Positions 7,042 to 9,064 of a stretch of 9,064 bases of DNA are shown here, in pieces. A program made the translations under genes and the position numbers. Location: positions 1 to 9,064 of the forward strand of contig QNAZ01000023.1 in assembly GCA_003641645.1 (NCBI GenBank). The letters are read 5' to 3'. The DNA comes from Thermodesulfobacteriota bacterium. Its GTDB lineage: Bacteria > Desulfobacterota > Thermodesulfobacteria > Thermodesulfobacteriales > Thermodesulfobacteriaceae. The notes under the pieces are model-generated. The model did no database searches. It was not told the origin of the DNA and saw only the letters and a program-made list of their open reading frames with translations. Within the stretch, counting starts at the first letter, position 1; the number at the start of each line of letters is the position of its first letter.

Positions 7042-8463
7042 ATGGCTGAAGAGAAAGTAATGGGTAAGATAGTTCAAATTATGGGATGTGTGGTTGATGT
7101 GGAGTTTCCTCCTGGTAAAGTTCCTAAGCTTTTAGAATGTCTTAGAGCTACCAATCCCATGATAGATGATAGAGAGTGGAATTTAGTGTTAGAAGTAGCT
7201 CAACAATTAGGAGATAATGTAGTTCGTTGTGTTGCTATGGAGTATACTGATGGATTAAAAAGAGGTGATCCTGTATTAGCTACAGGCGCACCTATAGTAG
7301 TTCCTGTTGGTAAAGCTACTCTTGGGCGAATTATGAATGCAACAGGAGATCCTGTTGATGAGGCGGGTCCTATTACTTCTGATAAATATTATCCTATTTT
7401 CAGACCAGCACCTACTATAACTGATTTAGATGTTACTATTAGAGTTTTGGAAACAGGAATCAAAGTATTTGATCTTCTTATTCCATTTCCTCGTGGTGGT
7501 AAAATGGGAACTTTTGGTGGAGCAGGAGTTGGGAAAACAGTAGTTATGATGGAAATGATTCATAATATTGCTATGGAACATGGTGGAATTTCAGTCTTCT
7601 GTGGAGCTGGAGAAAGAACCCGTGAAGGAAATGAATTATATTTAGAAATGAAAAAATCTGGAGTTCTTGATAAAGCAGCTCTTGTTTATGGACAGATGAA
7701 TGAAACTCCTGGGCATCGTGCAAGAGTTGCTCACACAGGTGTTACAGTAGCTGAGTATTTTAGAGATGAAGAAGGGCAGGATGTTCTTTTCTTTATAGAT
7801 AATATTTATCGTTTTACCCAGGCAAATCAGGAGGTTTCTGCTCTTTTAGGAAGAATGCCATCTGCAGTTGGATACCAACCTACTCTTGCTACAGATATTG
7901 GAGCTTTGCAAGAGAGAATTTGTTCTACTACTAAAGGTTCTATTACTTCAGTTCAGTGTGTTTATGTTCCTGCAGATGACTTAACAGATCCTGCACCTGC
8001 AACTACTTTTGCTCATCTGGATGGAACAGTAGTTTTATCAAGACAAATTGCAGAGTTAGGAATTTATCCAGCTGTGGATCCTTTAGATTCTCAGTCTCGT
8101 ATTTTAGATCCTAATGTAATTGGATGGGAGCATTATACTGTAGCTCGTCAAGTTCAGCAAGTTCTTCAAAGATATAAAGACCTTCAAGATATTATTGCTA
8201 TTCTTGGAGTAGAAGAACTTTCTGAAGAAGATAAAATTATTGTTGCACGTGCAAGAAAAATTCAAAGATTTCTCTCTCAACCTTTCCACGTTGCTGAACA
8301 GTTTACTGGAACTCCTGGTAGATATGTGAAACTTGAAGATACAATTAGAGGATTTAAAGAAATTTTGGAAGGAAAACATGATGAATTACCTGAACCTGCA
8401 TTTTATATGGTTGGAACTATAGAAGAGGCTGTGGAAAAGGCTAAGAAGATAATGGAGGGTTAA
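7042..8463 (+). CDS. atpD: F1Fo ATP synthase subunit beta (catalytic)
   Basis: Beta holds the catalytic nucleotide sites that make or hydrolyse ATP. The protein has 473 residues, a normal length. It has an N-terminal beta-barrel (1-85), Walker A GGAGVGKT (159-166) and GERTREGN, in which Glu191 is the catalytic glutamate. Walker B ends at Asp253 in FFIDNIYRF (Tyr where Phe is usual). Tyr342 in IYPAVDPLDS stacks on adenine, and EELSEED (391-397) is the DELSEED-type lever that contacts gamma. Six cysteines (16, 33, 63, 187, 294, 306) are many for this subunit; Cys187 lies four residues before the catalytic Glu. The QERICSTT and HLDGTVVLSR variants resemble what I recall of sulfate-reducer sequences. 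The TAA stop abuts the atpC ATG. Confidence 0.99.
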   Translation: MAEEKVMGKIVQIMGCVVDVEFPPGKVPKLLECLRATNPMIDDREWNLVLEVAQQLGDNVVRCVAMEYTDGLKRGDPVLATGAPIVVPVGKATLGRIMNATGDPVDEAGPITSDKYYPIFRPAPTITDLDVTIRVLETGIKVFDLLIPFPRGGKMGTFGGAGVGKTVVMMEMIHNIAMEHGGISVFCGAGERTREGNELYLEMKKSGVLDKAALVYGQMNETPGHRARVAHTGVTVAEYFRDEEGQDVLFFIDNIYRFTQANQEVSALLGRMPSAVGYQPTLATDIGALQERICSTTKGSITSVQCVYVPADDLTDPAPATTFAHLDGTVVLSRQIAELGIYPAVDPLDSQSRILDPNVIGWEHYTVARQVQQVLQRYKDLQDIIAILGVEELSEEDKIIVARARKIQRFLSQPFHVAEQFTGTPGRYVKLEDTIRGFKEILEGKHDELPEPAFYMVGTIEEAVEKAKKIMEG

Positions 8464-8892
8464 ATGGCTAAGATTCTTTTAGAGATAGTAACACCAGATA
8501 GAGTTGTAGTGAGTGAAGAAGTAGATATAGTAACAGCACCTGGAGTTGAAGGTGAGTTTGGAGTTCTTGCAAATCATGCTCCTATGATATCTGCTTTAAA
8601 AATAGGACCTTTACACTATAGAGTAGGTGATAAGGAAGAATGGGTAGCTATAAGTGGTGGATTTTGTGAAGTCTCAAAAAATAAGATTACATTTTTGGTA
8701 GAAACAGCAGAAAAGTCTCATGAAATAGATGTAGAACGTGCATTAAAAGCAAAAGAAAGAGCTGAGAAAAGAATTCAAGCATATTTAGCTCGGGCTGAAA
8801 AAATAGATTATACAAGAGCAAGAGCTGCTCTTCAAAGAGCTTTAACAAGATTATTAGTAGCAGAAAAAGGTAAAAGAGGAGTTTCCAGATAA
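8464..8892 (+). CDS. atpC: F1Fo ATP synthase subunit epsilon
   Basis: Epsilon binds gamma and the c-ring at the foot of F1 and can inhibit ATP hydrolysis through its C-terminal helices. The 142-residue protein has the N-terminal beta-sandwich (about 1-85, with APGVEGEFGVLANHAP at 25-40) and a full two-helix C-terminal domain (about 89-138). IDVERA (88-93) fits the I(L)DxxRA ATP-binding motif described for Bacillus epsilon. Glu83, Arg99, Arg125 and Arg129 are candidates for the remaining contacts. The ATG follows the atpD stop with no gap, and GGAGG at 8454-8458 lies within the end of atpD. It is the last atp gene; a hairpin follows 7 bp after the stop. The intact C-terminal domain means an inhibitory role is possible, though sequence alone does not show it. 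Confidence 0.97.
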   Translation: MAKILLEIVTPDRVVVSEEVDIVTAPGVEGEFGVLANHAPMISALKIGPLHYRVGDKEEWVAISGGFCEVSKNKITFLVETAEKSHEIDVERALKAKERAEKRIQAYLARAEKIDYTRARAALQRALTRLLVAEKGKRGVSR

Positions 8893-8899
8893 ACTAAAC

Positions 8900-8919
8900 A
8901 GCCCCCCTCTGTGGGGGCT
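8900..8919 (+). terminator. Hairpin after atpC, probable weak Rho-independent terminator
   Basis: AGCCCCC (8900-8906) pairs perfectly with GGGGGCT (8913-8919) across a six-base loop (8907-8912), a seven-bp stem that is strikingly G+C-rich for this genome. The following bases, ATATTTATGG, give only a short interrupted T run, so termination may be partial. The 3' arm is also the only Shine-Dalgarno-like run before the ATG at 8926, so the hairpin may act on translation of the next gene instead of, or as well as, on transcription. Confidence 0.65.
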
Positions 8920-8925
8920 ATATTT

Positions 8926-9064
8926 ATGGAAATTTTCTCTAAGTCTCATGTAAGAAATTTTATTTTTCAAATTAAAAAAAATTATTCTTGTGAAGTTTTA
9001 AAAGATTTAAGTTTCCAAATATGTAAACAAATTGAGAAACTATCTTTATATAAAAAAGCAAAAA
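8926..9064 (+). CDS. Probable 5-formyltetrahydrofolate cyclo-ligase, N-terminal fragment cut by window end
   Basis: An ATG at 8926 opens a frame of 46 codons without a stop to the right edge. If the assignment is right, the enzyme uses ATP to convert 5-formyl-THF to 5,10-methenyl-THF in cytosolic one-carbon metabolism. The visible part fits the family's N terminus: Lys6 and Arg10 in a first helix (KSHVRNFI), then Ser-x-Glu (21-23), Leu-Ser (28-29), a helix with Ile32 and Ile36, and KLSLYKKAK, matching the usual L-x-x-Y/F-x-x-AK just before the first strand. The catalytic ATP-binding part lies outside the window, so this is pattern recognition only. The SD candidate GGGGG (8913-8917) is 8 nt upstream and lies inside the hairpin. 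A GTG at 8911 is in frame but within the hairpin and less likely. Confidence 0.6.
   Translation, partial: MEIFSKSHVRNFIFQIKKNYSCEVLKDLSFQICKQIEKLSLYKKAK

Noticed and set aside
8104..8379. Minus-strand open frame of 91 codons inside atpD
   Set aside because: It is antisense to conserved beta-subunit coding sequence; its Asn/Ser/Phe-rich composition is typical of a shadow frame in A+T-rich DNA.
8911..8913. GTG at 8911 as start of the last gene
   Set aside because: It is in frame but sits in the loop and stem of the hairpin with no upstream ribosome binding site; ATG at 8926 is better placed.
1..9064. A hidden novel system (defence, mobile, CRISPR, retron or RNA element)
   Set aside because: Nearly every base is in recognised housekeeping genes on one strand. 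I saw no repeats, tRNA, inverted repeats of insertion-sequence type or unexplained gap longer than about 100 bp.

Overview
The window is ordinary bacterial core genome. It reads on the + strand throughout, is very A+T-rich (about one third G+C by eye), is tightly packed, and shows no mobile element, CRISPR array or RNA gene. I found no undescribed system. The proteins are rich in Lys, Glu and Ile, and AGA is the main Arg codon. The ATP synthase has two b-type stalk subunits (b' and b), the b subunit has an extra N-terminal hydrophobic segment, and no a/c subunit genes are present. Together these suggest an anaerobic, possibly thermophilic, Desulfovibrio-like or Thermodesulfobacterium-like lineage. 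This placement is inference from remembered family patterns, with moderate confidence for the broad group and low confidence for the genus.

Layout. Positions 1-2874 hold two cell-elongation genes: penicillin-binding protein 2 (mrdA, cut by the left edge) and rodA, which abut stop-to-start. They encode the transpeptidase and glycosyltransferase halves of the elongasome. A 100-bp gap (2875-2974) follows and carries a plausible promoter. Positions 2975-8892 hold seven ATP synthase genes in the order b'-b-delta-alpha-gamma-beta-epsilon. They overlap by 4 bp, abut, or lie within about 45 bp of each other, as expected of one operon. A G+C-rich hairpin (8900-8919) follows epsilon. At 8926 a new reading frame opens and runs off the right edge; its N terminus resembles 5-formyltetrahydrofolate cyclo-ligase.

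How the genes work together. The seven atp genes supply the whole F1 head (alpha, beta, gamma, delta, epsilon) and the peripheral stalk (b, b'). The proton- or sodium-conducting a and c subunits must be encoded elsewhere. PBP2 and RodA synthesise lateral-wall peptidoglycan and are probably the end of an upstream mre-type cluster.

The points most worth a second look are molecular details. PBP2 has a predicted Cys3His metal site. Two normally conserved boxes are altered, one in PBP2 and one in RodA. Epsilon carries a complete set of candidate ATP-binding residues. Alpha and beta have unusually many cysteines. The post-atpC hairpin buries the only Shine-Dalgarno-like run in front of the last gene.
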